This document shows, in pieces, positions 23,300-35,280 of a DNA stretch of 58,504 bases (within the stretch, counting starts at the first letter, position 1; the number at the start of each line of letters is the position of its first letter). The DNA is from Usnea hakonensis (taxonomy: Eukaryota; Ascomycota; Lecanoromycetes; Lecanorales; Parmeliaceae). The stretch lies in the NCBI GenBank assembly GCA_013423325.1, contig BLJB01000429.1, positions 1 to 58,504 of the forward strand, given 5' to 3'. The notes under the pieces were generated by a model. The model was given only the letters and a program-made list of their open reading frames with translations, had not been told where the DNA came from and made no database searches. Position numbers and translations under genes: made by a program.

Positions 23300-23504
23300 C
23301 TTTGAGGTTTGAAAACTTTCAAGTCTTTACACAGGGCCAAAACGTGAGTCTACACTTCTTATGAGCCGTTCCCGATGACGTAATTTCGTTTTACTCTGCC
23401 GACGAAAGTCAAAGTACAAGTCTAATGCATGTACCTTAGGCACATAATTGTGGCCTAGCCGATAGAGGATAAACAATTGTGCTTTGATTGCTTGTGAAGC
23501 CATC
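23300..23504. promoter_or_regulatory. Compact divergent promoter, GRX5 / PPC decarboxylase
   Basis: 205 bp separates the two start codons, so core promoter elements must be shared or overlapping. I see no clear TATA box. Confidence 0.5.
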
Positions 23505-24239
23505 ATGGCAACGATCACTCCTCGCCCTCTACTGGGGCAGCCGTCTAGCTTCTCAAGCCCCTTTGTGGCATCCGAGCATGCTGGCGACAACAGAAAACAC
23601 CTTCTCCTAGCTTCCAGCGGTAGCGTCGCGACTATCAAGCTTCCTAACATTGTGAAAGAGCTTTCCCGTTACAACGATCTTTCTGTTCGAATTGTCTTGA
23701 CCAAAGCCGCTGAAAACTTTCTCGCAGGGCAGAGTGCCGAGCAACCTTTACTTCAGTCCCTCTACAGCGTCAAGAATGTTGACGGTGTGTACCGAGATGA
23801 AGACGAGTGGGACAAGCCATGGGTTCGAGGTGGAAGTATTCTTCACATTGAGCTACGACGATGGGCGGATATTCTCGTGATTGCTCCTTTGTCGGCAAAT
23901 TCAATGGCTAAAATGACTGCCGGAGTGGCAGACAGCTTGATGCTATCTTTGGTCCGGGCCTGGGACACTACTGGAGAAATCGGAGGTAGGAGGAAATGCA
24001 TCATTTTAGCTCCAGGAATGAACACAGCGATGTGGAAGCATCCAATTACGAAAAAGCAACTTCAGGTTCTAGAAGAAGACTGGGCTGTCGATGCAGAGCA
24101 CGATGGATGGATCGAGCTGTTGAGACCTGTGGAGAAGACCTTGGCGTGTGGCGATGTAGGAGATGGCGCCATGCGAGAATGGAGTGATATTGTATCAGTC
24201 ATAGAAGAGCGGCTGAGCCTCAAAGACAAAGACATATGA
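23505..24239 (+). CDS. Phosphopantothenoylcysteine decarboxylase
   Basis: Single exon, 244 residues from the first in-frame ATG at 23505. It is a flavoprotein of the HFCD family that decarboxylates 4'-phosphopantothenoylcysteine in coenzyme A synthesis. Visible landmarks are the FMN-binding SGSVATIKLP, the His of ILHIELRRWAD (equivalent to the catalytic His of plant HAL3), APLSANSMAKMTAGVADSL, the PGMNTAMWKHP clamp and the reactive Cys in LACGDVGDGAM. It lacks the long acidic tail of yeast Hal3/Vhs3, so it reads as the stand-alone enzyme rather than the Ppz1 inhibitor. About 20 residues between KAAENF and HIELRR are family-specific filler. No intron is needed. Confidence 0.93.
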   Translation: MATITPRPLLGQPSSFSSPFVASEHAGDNRKHLLLASSGSVATIKLPNIVKELSRYNDLSVRIVLTKAAENFLAGQSAEQPLLQSLYSVKNVDGVYRDEDEWDKPWVRGGSILHIELRRWADILVIAPLSANSMAKMTAGVADSLMLSLVRAWDTTGEIGGRRKCIILAPGMNTAMWKHPITKKQLQVLEEDWAVDAEHDGWIELLRPVEKTLACGDVGDGAMREWSDIVSVIEERLSLKDKDI

Positions 24240-24438
24240 GCAATCTGAAGCTACTCGACCTTGATAGTTGCACGCTTTCTACAGCCTGTATGCCTAATTC
24301 CATGACCGCTCGGGCTATGCGAACGTTCTTTCAAATACCATGTGCTACTTGAGGCTACTTGAGATTTTGCAACATGCAAGACGCACATTCTACTCAAGTC
24401 TCAACTTCTCACCCCCTACTGCCGTCCCTTCCACCAGC

Positions 24439-25701
24439 CTACGGCAGCGCCATACCAAGCAGAAAGGCGGGTTCGTTGATGTTATGGTGTTGATAGCTGT
24501 GATTAGTCAAGACTAGTAGTACATGTTGAAGGCGATAATCAAAGCATACCTGAGAATGCCAATACCGCCGGGCTCGAGCATCGCCGATAAAGGAAATTCT
24601 ATGGGATAGTTGAGCCATCTTCTGACGAAGCTTCTCAGAATATGTCCATGAGCGACCTTGAAAGATTAACGTTACGGACGCAAGCGGTCTCATTGTTGAT
24701 GACTTACAAGGAGGATATCGCAAGCACTCTCGCCATGCATGTTTGGCTTATGAATCGCACGTATACGTTTGATGATGATATCTAACCTCTCTGCTACTTG
24801 TTCAGGAGACCTAGTTATAGCGGTGATCAATAGTGGTTCTTCTTGGCATGGCTGAACACTTACTCTCCCCCTTCACTATAGCCAAGTAGGGATTAGCATT
24901 GCTCTTGAATGTGAAAGGCCGGAAAAAAGACACTGCTAGAAAAGAAATTGGTCGCTTTCTAGCCGAAAGATGGCATGTGTTCCGGATCTGCTACCAGATA
25001 CCGAGGTTTCATTTCAAATTAACATACCATCCATCTCTAAAATGGTCCCAATCTTTGCCGTTCAAGCCTCGCGTCTCTCTCAAGTCTCGTATTTCTTTCG
25101 TCGTCAAGCCTTCATAATCTCCGTAATACCATTCAGACAATTCCGGCGCGACAACAGCTTTGGATTCGACCAGATTTTGTCGCGTAGCGAACGTGAACAT
25201 CAACTCGTAGGTCTTGCGTGCCCTTTGCAATGGGCTTATAAGGACCAAAGAGAGCTTTGCTGGGTCAATCAATAAGCCTTCCGACTACCGAGTCAGCACT
25301 TCTTCTCTAAATTAAGGCTTAGGTGTGAATCGTGTCCGATGAGTACAAATGGCCTCGAAACATGGCTTAAGGCCCAAGATGAGAGAGGACCTCCGGGAAA
25401 TGGGAGGTTAGTTGAGGTAGACTTACCAGGACCAATCAGCTGGCGCGCTGACCTTGTAATTTGAGCTTCGCCGGCAGTGGTAAGAGGCAGGTCCGTGGTA
25501 CCAGTCCACCTGCAGTACATTGTCAAAGGTTGTCCAGGCTTTGTCGCTTTCGCGCAAAGATGAAACGACTTACCTCCCCGTCATACTCCACTCAGTTTGA
25601 CCTACAGTATATCAGCATGGATCATGAAATAGGGGAAACATAGGCAAACCATGACGAGCAAGGAAGATGCGAGGTGTGCCGGCGTCTTTATCAGCGGCCA
25701 T
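24439..25701 (-). CDS. SHB17: Histidine phosphatase, Shb17-like (sedoheptulose bisphosphatase)
   Basis: Eight minus-strand exons: 25650-25701, 25574-25601, 25427-25509, 25028-25277, 24864-24875, 24708-24810, 24550-24656 and 24439-24496, totalling 230 residues. Phosphoglycerate-mutase superfamily motifs are RHGQTEW (its His becomes phosphorylated), SPLQRARKTYEL, ELSEWYYGDYEG and the second catalytic His in VAHGHILR. The C terminus GGIGILSYQHHNINEPA matches yeast Shb17, which hydrolyses sedoheptulose-1,7-bisphosphate in riboneogenesis. Exon 5 is only 12 nt, yet it restores CEGGESPEQVAERL, the family sequence, so I trust it. All introns are GT..AG. Exact substrate is inferred from the Shb17-like ends. 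Confidence 0.87.
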
Positions 25702-26060
25702 GATTGTGAAAGCGCATTGTTGGATATAAGCCCGAAGAAGCGGGGTAATATCAGGTCAAAAAAAGCTGCAAGCCAAACCCGAAATCTCTTTAACCGTCTT
25801 TGGCAAAAGTGAGGCAATACCTGAGCTTCTGATCTGAGGAAGCAATTCGGATGCTCCGGTTCGATTCGCCAAAGGCTCTACAATATGAAAAAGACTGTCT
25901 GAATGGGTGCACAGAGCATACAGAATGGTGACGTAGTCCTCCAAAACGGGATCATGTTGAAATGTTCCACGAGTTGAGGATATTTTCATGAGAAGCTAAT
26001 GAATGTGCCAGCTGCTCGTTCGCAACTCCTTTTAAATGCAGTCATTAACGCCAAAAGAGC
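25702..26060. other. Upstream region of the Shb17-like gene with a 77-codon open frame
   Basis: A minus-strand frame from ATG 25989 to about 25756 (starting MKISSTRGTFQHDP) has plausible coding composition (VLEDYVTILYALCTHSDSLF). It could be a 5' exon, an upstream open frame, or a small gene. I recognise no family and could not find a splice that joins it to the phosphatase. Confidence 0.3.
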
Positions 26061-27729
26061 TCAATGTGAGCCTTCCACTTCACCTCTTCGCAACGCCAAA
26101 AGAGTACGGACATCAGTGACATATTGCAGAGCCTCTAGGACAGGAATGAGATGCAGGAGATCGTTATCAGTGGGATCATTAATCCAGCCCTCGATGGGGA
26201 TCGCATTGTCTGTTGTCCTCCAGTAAGATACCATGTTTTGGGTTTTGGGTAAAATTCTTACCTTCGTGGAATATGTAGCTCAAGGGGCTATTGTCGAGTA
26301 TCATGACCTTACTCAGGTCTGGTTCCACAGAGCTGAGGTCCTTAATATATGCCCCATTCCTGAAGGTACAATGCTGACGGTAGTACCGCGCCGAAAAATA
26401 CTTCCGCTCTTGCTCAAGCCAATCGATAACGGGATCTGCGTATTCTTGGACCGAGGCTGTAAAGACAACAAGGTTATACCATTTACAAACTTTTCGAAGA
26501 AAATCGTCACAGTGTGGGCGCTTATGCACGTAATAGAGGATTGGATGTTGGGGACCGAGGGTAGCTCCCCCATAACCGACAGTTGTATTGAGCTTGACCT
26601 CTACCATATGGCCGCTACTCATTCTGCCACCTTTGGCTAAGCTATGGATTAGTGTCTCATCTAAGTCTATTACCAGAGTCTTCTGTGTAAGTGAAATGGG
26701 ACTATGTGAGGATGCCCGGCTTGAATAGGAAGGCTGCCGCCTAGGAATAAGAGGTCGCGGTGGAGCAGGAGCGCGAGGATACTTAGTAAGTTTCAAGGAT
26801 GATGCAGGCGACGTAGGTGATTTTATGTTTGCTACTGTGAGGGCAGGCTGTTGACGGCGGCCTGTAATGACGGGTCCATTCACAGCGTCCCCCCTTTCTA
26901 TTCTTTGCTTTCGCCGTCGAGTCGTGTCTTCGTTGTATAGCTTTATGCGAATGGATCTCCTCGCCTGCGGCACATCCTCGGATGATGACGATGTTTGGAG
27001 CCTTGGTGTTCCATCCGCAGGCATGCCGAGGATGACAAGCTTTTCTTGGGCATCAGCTTCGGAATCCGAGGTAGCTGGAGAAAAGGAGTGAGTATCTATG
27101 GGCTTGTGCCTGACCTCCTTCACCGGTGTTTTCCGGCGGGACTTCTTGTGATCTGAGCTCGTGGAGACTGCAAGATCTGGAGAATCTGAGGATCCTGAGA
27201 GTCCAACAGCCTGTGCTGTGGATTTTGTACCGTTACGCTTCGGCAGAGCACGTCTTAGTCTGCGTAGTGGCAGTAGAGGAGAAAACCTGCCTCTCTCGTC
27301 GTAAAAGCCTGTGATAATGTAGAAGCCGGGCGAAGTTAAAGTAGAAAGCATCCACTTCAAAGACTCAGTCAGAGCATTCACCAGTCTTCTTGCCACTGAA
27401 CGTATTTTGTTGTATCTTGGAGCAGGTTTCGATGCAATCTCAGATTCTAGGGTTCCGGCGAGCAAGGGAGTCTTCTCACTCATCTCCGCCGGCGTCGTCT
27501 CAACGCTCCTGTCTTCTTGGGCATTTGCTCTGCTATGACCCACCTCCTTCTCCTCAATCGTATCCGTGAAGCCCCCTTGGACATGCTGACTGGCACTTCG
27601 CTTTGGTTTATTTTCGGTATTTGCTTTCTTCAGAGTACTGTCACTGTAGGACCGGGATCTGTTGCTTGTAGGAGTTTGAGGCGGGGTTGGACCGATGACG
27701 CGAGCGGACAAGATGTTCAAGGAGTTCAT
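26061..27729 (-). CDS. NEM1: Nem1-type nuclear envelope phosphatase (FCP1/NIF family)
   Basis: Exons 26262-27729 and 26061-26209 (minus strand) give 538 residues. The HAD-type catalytic motif VIDLDETLIHS (DxDxT) begins the C-terminal FCP1-like domain, followed by YVHKRPHCDDFL, VVFTASVQEYADPVID and ILDNSPLSY. The 52-nt intron joins FHE to DNAIPIEGWINDPTDNDLL, the standard Nem1 end. The N-terminal 330 residues are Ser/Pro-rich, with a hydrophobic stretch (LKWMLSTLTSPGFYIITGF) that fits membrane anchoring. Nem1 with Spo7 dephosphorylates the lipin Pah1 at the nuclear envelope/ER, shifting phosphatidate to diacylglycerol. The start at 27729 gives MNSLNILSARV, the usual fungal N terminus. Confidence 0.92.
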
Positions 27730-28323
27730 CGTCTGAGAGAAGCCATCAGTCTGTTCCACAAGGGCCAGTGATATTCCAAATGTAACCACTCGACTGTGGT
27801 ACCCTAAAAGGCGATGGTTGAGGATGCCCACAAGCTGTGGTCGTGTGTCGCCGATCGTAATTGGCAATACTTGTCAGGTTGCGCGTGCGATCCGAGGATT
27901 GCGGTATTCTGTGATACCAAGTCTGGCACAGCCAATGCCGTTTGAACAGGGGAGCTTCGCTGAATTGGGCCTGAGGGTTAGTGGAGAGGATCGGAGCTTG
28001 GGAAAGCTGAGCGGATCCGAAACCGTTTGATATGCTTTAAACTGTTCAAACCCTTCACATACCTTTTTTTCTTTTCATTTTACACTGGACTTTATGCAGG
28101 ACTTTATGCATAGTCTTGGGATATAAAACCACGTTGAACAAGAAATGATGTGCTCGTCCCTCTACCGATCGACTCTACAGCCTACATTCGCCATTCTGGC
28201 ACTCAACTCGAATCTAAGCACTATAGTTTGAGCCAGCACAAATGCAGCGGGCTCTTGCTCACTGTTAATAGCCTATTGCAAATCCTGTTACAATTTCTTT
28301 ACAGATTGGGCGACTCTACTGTT
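27730..28323. other. Divergent promoter region, NEM1 / GCD7
   Basis: About 590 bp with two start codons facing away. A short repeat ggactttatgc occurs twice near 28087-28110. No gene seen. Confidence 0.5.
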
Positions 28324-29871
28324 ATGCCGTCCTCAGCAGGCACTGTGACCCCGGGTCTCACAACCTTCTCTAGATCCGTTCGGAACAGAAGTATTCCAGT
28401 TGAGTCCTCTACGCAGAATTTGATTTCGTAGGTTATCAGGGCTGTGAGCTGGGTCACAAACTACCGCTAATCACAGCAGACTACTTAAACGACGTCAGAT
28501 TCGCGACTCAAAACCATGTGCGATGGCTACTGCTTACCTCTTGCGCCGGGTAGTAGAGACATTCAAGTTCACAGACGTCACGGCACTCATCGAACGGGTA
28601 CAGCAAGTCGGACAACGACTGTCAGCTGCACAGCCTAGGGAAATGGCTATTGGAAATATAGTACGCCGAATATTGGGCGTCATCCGGGAAGAGGCAGAAG
28701 AGGATCGAGAGGGGGAGACCAATGGATACAGCGTTCCAGGCGCACATAGTCGGCAAGAATCCGCAGGAGAGACTGGTTCGAGAGCCCCTAACGCACCTGG
28801 GACGATGTCTCGAGCGCTTTCCTCAAGTCCACTACGGCAAAGCGCTAGTACCCAATCTTCACCCGAACCTCCTGAAGGTGGAGAGGTGCGACGCTCTTCG
28901 CCTGTCACAACTAGTTCTGGTCCTGGGGCGACCTCTATGTTCAGCCTGCTATCTCACCCGAGATCGACTGCAGCACTACCCGCCCCTATGCTAGGCTCAT
29001 ACTCCGATAAGAACCATCTACCACTTGTTTCAACCGGGACTGCTGCCAAAGCGGAAATTGTTGAAGGTATTCAGGAAATACTTGAGGAAGTGGAACAAGC
29101 GGATGATCAGATAGCTGGCTATTCTCTAGAGCACATCCACTCCAATGAGATCATTCTCACTCACAAAGCCTCAACCACGGTTCAAAAATTCCTCCTCAAG
29201 GCAGCCGTTAAACGAAGATTTACAGTGGTTCATGCCGAAGGCTTTCCCAACGGCCACGAGTTTACACATGCCACCGTCATCGGCAAAGCTAAAGAGGACA
29301 CGGATGATGAGTCAAGAACAGGGTCGTTCCAGAAATCGCTGACTACAGCCGGCATAACGGTAATCCTGATACCCGACTCAGCTGTCTATGCATTGATGTC
29401 GCGCATTAACAAAATAATCCTCGATACTCATGTCATATTCGCAAATGGGGGTCTAGTAGCAGCATCAGGGGCAAAGGTCATTGCTCAGGCTGCGAATATG
29501 CATCGGACCCCTGTTGTTGTGCTCAGTGGAATTTATAAGCTTAGCCCAGTCTATCCTTTCGATATTGATTTATTGATGGAAAATGGAGATCCAGGTGGAG
29601 TAATCGATTATGGAGAGGGAGACCTGGTGAATAACGTTGAATTTGAAAACCCCCTGTTCGAGTATATACCTCCGGAATTAGTAAATCTCTATGTTACGAA
29701 CCTGTAAGTAAATTCGCTTCAAACTTCGCGAGGTTGAAGGTACTGACACTCTTGAACAGAGGTGGACATGCTCCTACTTATCTCTATCGCATAGTTGCAG
29801 ATCACTACAGACTGGAGGATACAAATCTTGATACCACGGATCCATATCAATGGAACGATTTGCTGCTGTAG
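28324..29871 (+). CDS. GCD7: Translation initiation factor eIF2B subunit beta
   Basis: Exons 28324-28427, 28477-29703 and 29760-29871 give 480 residues. The regulatory subunit motifs of eIF2B alpha/beta/delta are clear: LLKRRQIRDSKPCAMATAYL across the first splice, VQQVGQRLSAAQPREMAIGN, NEIILTHKASTTVQKFLLKA, VHAEGFPNGHEFTH, VIFANGGLVAASGAKVIAQA and VVVLSGIYKLSPVYPFD. eIF2B is the GDP/GTP exchange factor for eIF2. A Ser/Thr/Pro-rich insert of about 100 residues (about 95-190) splits the N-terminal helical part, common in filamentous fungi. The last splice gives TNLGGHAPTYLYRIVADHY, the beta-type end, distinguishing it from alpha and delta. The start at 28324 (MPSSAGTVTPGL) fits. Confidence 0.93.
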
Positions 29872-31106
29872 ATCATTGAATTGCTGTAGCGACGTAACGA
29901 CTATCAGCAAGCTTGACGGGTCTGACCTGCGCTCTCCTAATAGAGCCATAGAGTTCGGAATCGCCAAATACGCATTGGCACTGCGTAACCACCCTTTGTG
30001 TTTGCCTATCATGCATAAGCAGGATGATCCATAGAAGATATACAACAGAGGAGGATATGATGGCACAAGTCAGGGAATGACATGGGTGTCTCAGTTCTTT
30101 CCAGTTTCTTTCGGATCTTCACACTGCAGACTCTCCAGGCTGTCAATTCGTGAATAGTCAACCAACAGGGCGAAGTCCATAGCACGTCCAGACAGTCTTG
30201 TTTGGCTGGTCTTGCCTGCGCCGTCCTCCTGTACACCACTGCCATTGACGAAGATTCGGCAAAGAATAGTAGAATCAAAGTTCCATGAAGTGGGCCAAAT
30301 TGAATATACACATTGAACACAGAGTCTTCTGCTCATTGACTTCGAACAGTCTCCCTCGTGGATGTGCCGACCAACAAGACTGCCCCACGCTTGCCAGGTT
30401 TCTCGTGCTCATGTTGGCTTTTAAGTCTACTCATGAGGCGGCAACCATAAGGAGTCATCGTGCAGTCAAGCCCTTTTACCTAGTCTAATCATAGACGGCG
30501 ATGCCCTAGAATTCGACGTATTTCTAATGAAAGAACCTACCAAAATAGCTATTTCCTTTCTCCTAATCTCATATACCTAATTCGTTGTAACCCTATCAGC
30601 CTCTACCGGCTAGGAGGTCCTCATTTTCGCTCGAAGTTGGAGATCAATACTCAAGTCAAGACATGATTAAAGCGATCAATAATAATCAGTAGAGGTCAGT
30701 CCGACCCACTATGACAGAGGGAGACTCGAAGATTTGGAAATCCCTAAGTGAAATTATAAAATATTCTTCGCTCCGTCAAAGCACCGCAGAGTAGTGGCGT
30801 ACATGACGAAGATTGCATCATTTGTAGAGTAAGGCCTGAGGATGTTCCACGTCGTTCAGGCTCCTTTGGAGAGAGTCTCGAGTTTGACGTCTGGGTCCAA
30901 GTAGAACCGAGCTTGAAAGTTCATATTAAATTACAGTACCCGCCTCCGGTAAAATATTGTATCGCGGGAGCTAGTAACATCGATATGAAGTACAGTATTA
31001 TTGTTTGGTGTGACATTCTGATATACTGTTTCAATCGTTTGGGGCCTCGCAATACTTTAAGGCTCTTTAATCTTCGGTTAATCGAACATTGCAAGTAGTC
31101 CTACGC
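29872..31106. other. Long intergenic region
   Basis: 1.2 kb between two + genes. Overlapping minus-strand frames of about 80 and 100 codons at 30009-30336 have no family resemblance. The last 500 bp (about 30600-31100) are AT-rich and probably SCY1 promoter. No RNA gene seen. Confidence 0.5.
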
Positions 31107-33888
31107 ATGGATTTCCTCAAGTCAGCAGTTGCGTCTGCAATCTCCAAGGACCCTCCTTTTCCATACAAATTTGTTGACAGAGTGACGGTAGATCAGTCAA
31201 TTTGGACTCTACATAATGGCACCAAGCGAGTGTGTGTACTCCGAATGTCATTGCCCAAAATTTGCTGACTCGATCATACGCTTTAAGGAAGATGGATCCG
31301 ACTGTAGCATATTTGCGTTCGACGTTACCGCAGACAAATCCCGCCTACCACTCGCTCGGAACGCGGTACGAAAGATGCGAACATTGAGGCATCCGGGAGT
31401 GATCAAAGTCTATGATACCGTTGAGGTAATACCAGCATATCGGAAAGAAGTGTCGTTCAGGCCAAGTCTGATTAAGTATGACAGACTGAGACATACATAT
31501 ACGTTGCTACCGAGAGAGTAGCTCCTTTAGAATGGTCGGCAAGGCGTAATAGTTTGAGTGTGGAAACTTCGAAATGGGGCCTTTTCACGATCGCAGTACG
31601 GTGTTCGAGAGATCTGGGTTGTTGAAACCATATTGAACTGTTTCTCAGAATACATTGTCGTTCATACACGATGAGGCTTCTTCGATACATGGAAATATTC
31701 GCCTCACCTCCATCTTTACCAGCCAAAGTGGAGAATGGAGACTGGGTGGATTAGAGGTGTTGAGTTCCCTCAAGGATGACGACGCTCTAATCTATGTCAG
31801 TCTTTAGGCTGTCCACTCCCGTATTCACCGCTGACGTTTGAAGAAATACGGAAGCTTAACCCCTGACTGTGGAAGGTACGCTCCTCCTGAGATTGCAAAA
31901 GCAAGCTGGGATGCCATCAAACGACACCCACTCCCTGCAGTTGATTCATACGATTTTGGGATACTGGTATTTGAGGTTTTCAATGGCGGTTTGGTTGCTG
32001 CCGATCAAGTCGGCCAGACAAAGAATGTGCCGCCGAGTATGCATCAGAGTTACAAAAGGTTGTTGAATGCCAACCCCAAGGCCAGATTAAGCGTTTCCTA
32101 TTTTCGGGATCAAGGAAGGCGTAGCGGTGGGTTTTTTGAGACCCCTCTGATCAAGCTCTCGGAAGGCATTGATAGTCTTGGCTTGAAGAGCGAAGGGGAA
32201 AGGGAAGAGTTTCTGAGGTCGGCAAACTAAGAGGATGAAAAGGCATGCTGTGCGCTGACTATCTTTTAGCGAGTTGGACGAAGTCGCAGAAGACTTTCCC
32301 GAGGAATTCTTTAGCGTGAAAGTACTTCCCGAGCTTTTAAAATCCGTCGAATTTGGAGGTGGAGGTCCCAAAGTCTTTGCATTTGTGATGAAGATGGGAA
32401 AAAAGCTCTCCGACGAAGAGTGGGAGTCAAAGATTACTCCTGCTATTATCAGACTATTCTCTAACCCGGACCGAGCGATCCGAGTTTGCCTGCTTGATTG
32501 TCTCCCCGGTATGATCGATCATCTGTCCCAGAAGGTCGTCAACGACAAAATTTTCCCGCAGATGGTGCTATCCATGTACGCCGGCAAATGTTCATCTACG
32601 CTAATTCAAGCAGGTCACGGGTTTCACCGACGTAGCTCCACTAGTACGTGAACAGACAGTCAAGGCTGTCCTGACGATCATCGCCAAGCTCTCGGATCGT
32701 ATTATCAATGGAGATCTTTTAAAGCAGCTTGCCAAAACTTCCAATGATGAGCAACCAGGTATCCGTACTAATACTACTATCTGTCTTGGGAAAATAGCAC
32801 GCAATTTGGGTCCAAACGTATGCTGTTCCATGCTCGTTATTGGCTTTCAGATCATTGACTTGGCTTCAGACGAGACAAAAGGTTCTTGTCGCGGCTTTTG
32901 CACGCTCACTACGAGATCCTTTCGTTCATGCACGCAATGCAGCTCTGCTTGCGCTGGCCGCTACCTCAGATCTCTTCACTGATGATGATTGCGCTACAAA
33001 GATTCTCCCCGCTTTATGCCCGTCATTGGTTGATAAAGAGAAGTAGAAAGTTCCTAGTAGGTTCCACTTCTCCTAATTGCTAATACTTCCAGACTTGTTC
33101 GTGACCAAGCAAACAAATGCTTTGATGTCTACCTCCAGCGTATACGCAAATATGGAAACTCTCTTCCGGACACAGTCTTACCGCAACCTACAACCGTGGC
33201 AGCCAATGGAACAGTCCCCCGCATGGGCACGCCACAAAATGACACGCCAGGATGGGCGGGTTGGGCAATATCGTCCTTTACGAACAAATTGGCCGCTGCA
33301 AGCGGCGACATACAGTCAAAAGCTGCGAAACCTCAGCTGGCACCGAGTGAGATATCGTCATCCGTACCCCAAGTGGTGGACTCTCCTCGTGCTCCGCTTG
33401 CAGGATCAGTATCTATCCTTCATCGACAGGCTGTCACTGGCACATCCACTCCCACTCGAGCCCCAACGCCTACTGAGCTGTACTTCAAAAATTCTGTCGA
33501 GGACGACGAAGACATTGATGAGGCTTGGGGTGAAATGGCTGAAGATGTCTACTTCGACGCTCCAACGGAAGTTAAGCCCAAAACATCTCCCCAAATCAGC
33601 TTTGACGATGGTGGCGAGCCAGATTTTGAGGGTTGGTTGAAAGCACAGGCTCAGGCTAAGCCTAGGGGTCCGCTGCCTAAAGGATTGTCCAAGCCTGCCG
33701 CAAGTGTTGGCAGCATTAGTAATGGCAGGCAAGCTGTCACAAGGACTACTACTACTGGAAGCGTGGGTACTGGTATTGGTGCCAAAAAGTTGGCGAGTAC
33801 TGTTGCGAAGCCCAAGTCTGCAACCACCAAAGCCATCAGCACGAAGCCGAAAGAAGCGGACGACGATTGGGGTGACGCTTGGGAGTAA
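31107..33888 (+). CDS. Scy1/Cex1-like pseudokinase with HEAT repeats
   Basis: Nine exons: 31107-31229, 31288-31425, 31485-31595, 31649-31795, 31844-32217, 32270-32564, 32614-32817, 32870-33042, 33093-33888, giving 786 residues with every phase closing. The N-terminal kinase-like fold starts MDFLKSAVASAISKDPPFPY and keeps ATERVAPLEW and GGLEVLSSLKDDD, but shows neither HRD nor DFG, so it is a pseudokinase. HEAT repeats follow (FPEEFFSVKVLPELLKSVEF, NPDRAIRVCLLDCLPGMID, SLRDPFVHARNAALLALAAT). The tail is acidic with Asp-Trp motifs (ADDDWGDAWE). Yeast Cex1 binds tRNA export factors; animal SCYL1 binds COPI. The terminal WE-type motif suggests coatomer binding. Cellular role is by homology. Confidence 0.91.
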
Positions 33889-34181
33889 TTTTGGTTAACT
33901 TTTTGGATCGTACACGGAATTCAGTACGATTTTGGGCCAACGGTGTCGGCGGGGTTTTTATGTTTTGGAGAAGGAATGCATTCATGAGATACCCGGAGCA
34001 TGGTCGAACAGTATCTGAGAAAAAGCAACAATGGATACAAGTCTCTGAAATGATGCACTGTGCGCCTGGTCTCATGACTGTCAATTCTTGAGTCGGAGAA
34101 TGTATACATTTCATTCTCAAAGGTTCTCCTTTAGCCCTAGCGCCACCGCGAAAACCCAGAACTGGCAAAGGAGGACGATGC

Positions 34182-35280
34182 TCATCTCTCCGAGTAGTCA
34201 TTCAATGCCACACAGACCGCCCCTCTGTGATGCCCATTGTATTGCCTAATCACTGCCTGCGTCCCCAACTCCCACAACCGCGCGTAATGATCGCTGCTCG
34301 CTGTCACAAGATATGCACTATCGGCACTGAATGCGCAATCCCACACCCATCTCTGATGACTCTCCAGACTAGATTCTAACGGAAAAGCGCCGGAAATACG
34401 CTCGGTAGGAAGATTTTCGTTGCCCTTGATGTTATGGGGGGCGGTTGGGTCGACGGACCAGATGCGAGCGTTGTGATCGGCGCTGCATGTTGCGAGATGA
34501 CGGACGTCCGGGGAGAGCAGAACTCGCGTCACGTAAGCATTATGAGCTTGAAAGGACGTTACCGGAATCAAAGAGGTGAGGTCACCTTTCTGGACCATGC
34601 GCCAAACGTAAACGTTGCCCTTGAAGACAAGAAGGTACATTAGCTTGGATTAGTATAGCGGCAGACCGGGGCACATACTGAATTGTTGCCTGCGCATAGC
34701 AAGGTTCCATCACTAGCTACAGTAACGCTTGATACAGAAACATCTTCCTCGGGGACCAGCTGGTGGGTGCATTTGTTTTCTCCCAAATCCCATATCCTGA
34801 CGTTGCCACCTCGATCACAAGCTATGACCTCGCCTTGATTTGGGTGAATCACCACATCGTTAATCGGGATGCCATGATCATAGCTCCGCTGAATGCTACC
34901 ATCTTTTGTTTGCCACACCTTTACCCAACCATCCTCAGAACAAGTCACCATCCATTTGCCTTCGCAATGAAAAGTGACGCCGGTGACATTCCCTGTGTGC
35001 CCAGCGAAGGTCATGACAGGACTCGGATTCGAGGAGCGAATGTCGAATAGCTTTACTTTCTGATGGCCTGCAGCGGCAAGAAACCGCTTGTCTGGGGATA
35101 TGCAAAGGCGGTTGACTTGTGATTCGGGATGTTGTATTGTGCGATGGCAGATTCCAGAAAGAGCTTCCCAAAATCGTATCGTGTGGTCGTAGCCAGCTGA
35201 GATTAAGTAAGTGCCTCAAGTTGGCGCAACGAAATTCGACACTCCTTGTGAAGCTTACCAGTGCAAAGGATTACGCTCAT
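34182..35280 (-). CDS. LST8: TOR complex WD40 subunit Lst8
   Basis: Minus-strand exons 35259-35280, 34679-35196 and 34182-34619 give 325 residues, essentially all WD40 beta-propeller. Characteristic steps are MSVILCTAGYDHTIRFWEAL, HPESQVNRLCISPDKRFLAA, GHTGNVTGVTFHCEGKWMVT, GSIQRSYDHGIPINDVVIHP, ACDRGGNVRIWDL and WVWDCAFSADSAYLVTASSD. Lst8 binds the TOR kinase domain in TORC1 and TORC2. Its first exon is only 22 nt, ending inside the AGYD codon set, as seen in other fungal LST8 genes. The 59-nt second intron joins NNS to GNVYVWRM. It diverges from the disordered-protein gene on the right and converges with the Scy1-like gene on the left (293 bp between stops). Confidence 0.94.

Noticed and set aside
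30009..30336. Minus-strand open frames as a gene
   Set aside because: Two overlapping frames of similar length, no family resemblance, no closing splice sites.
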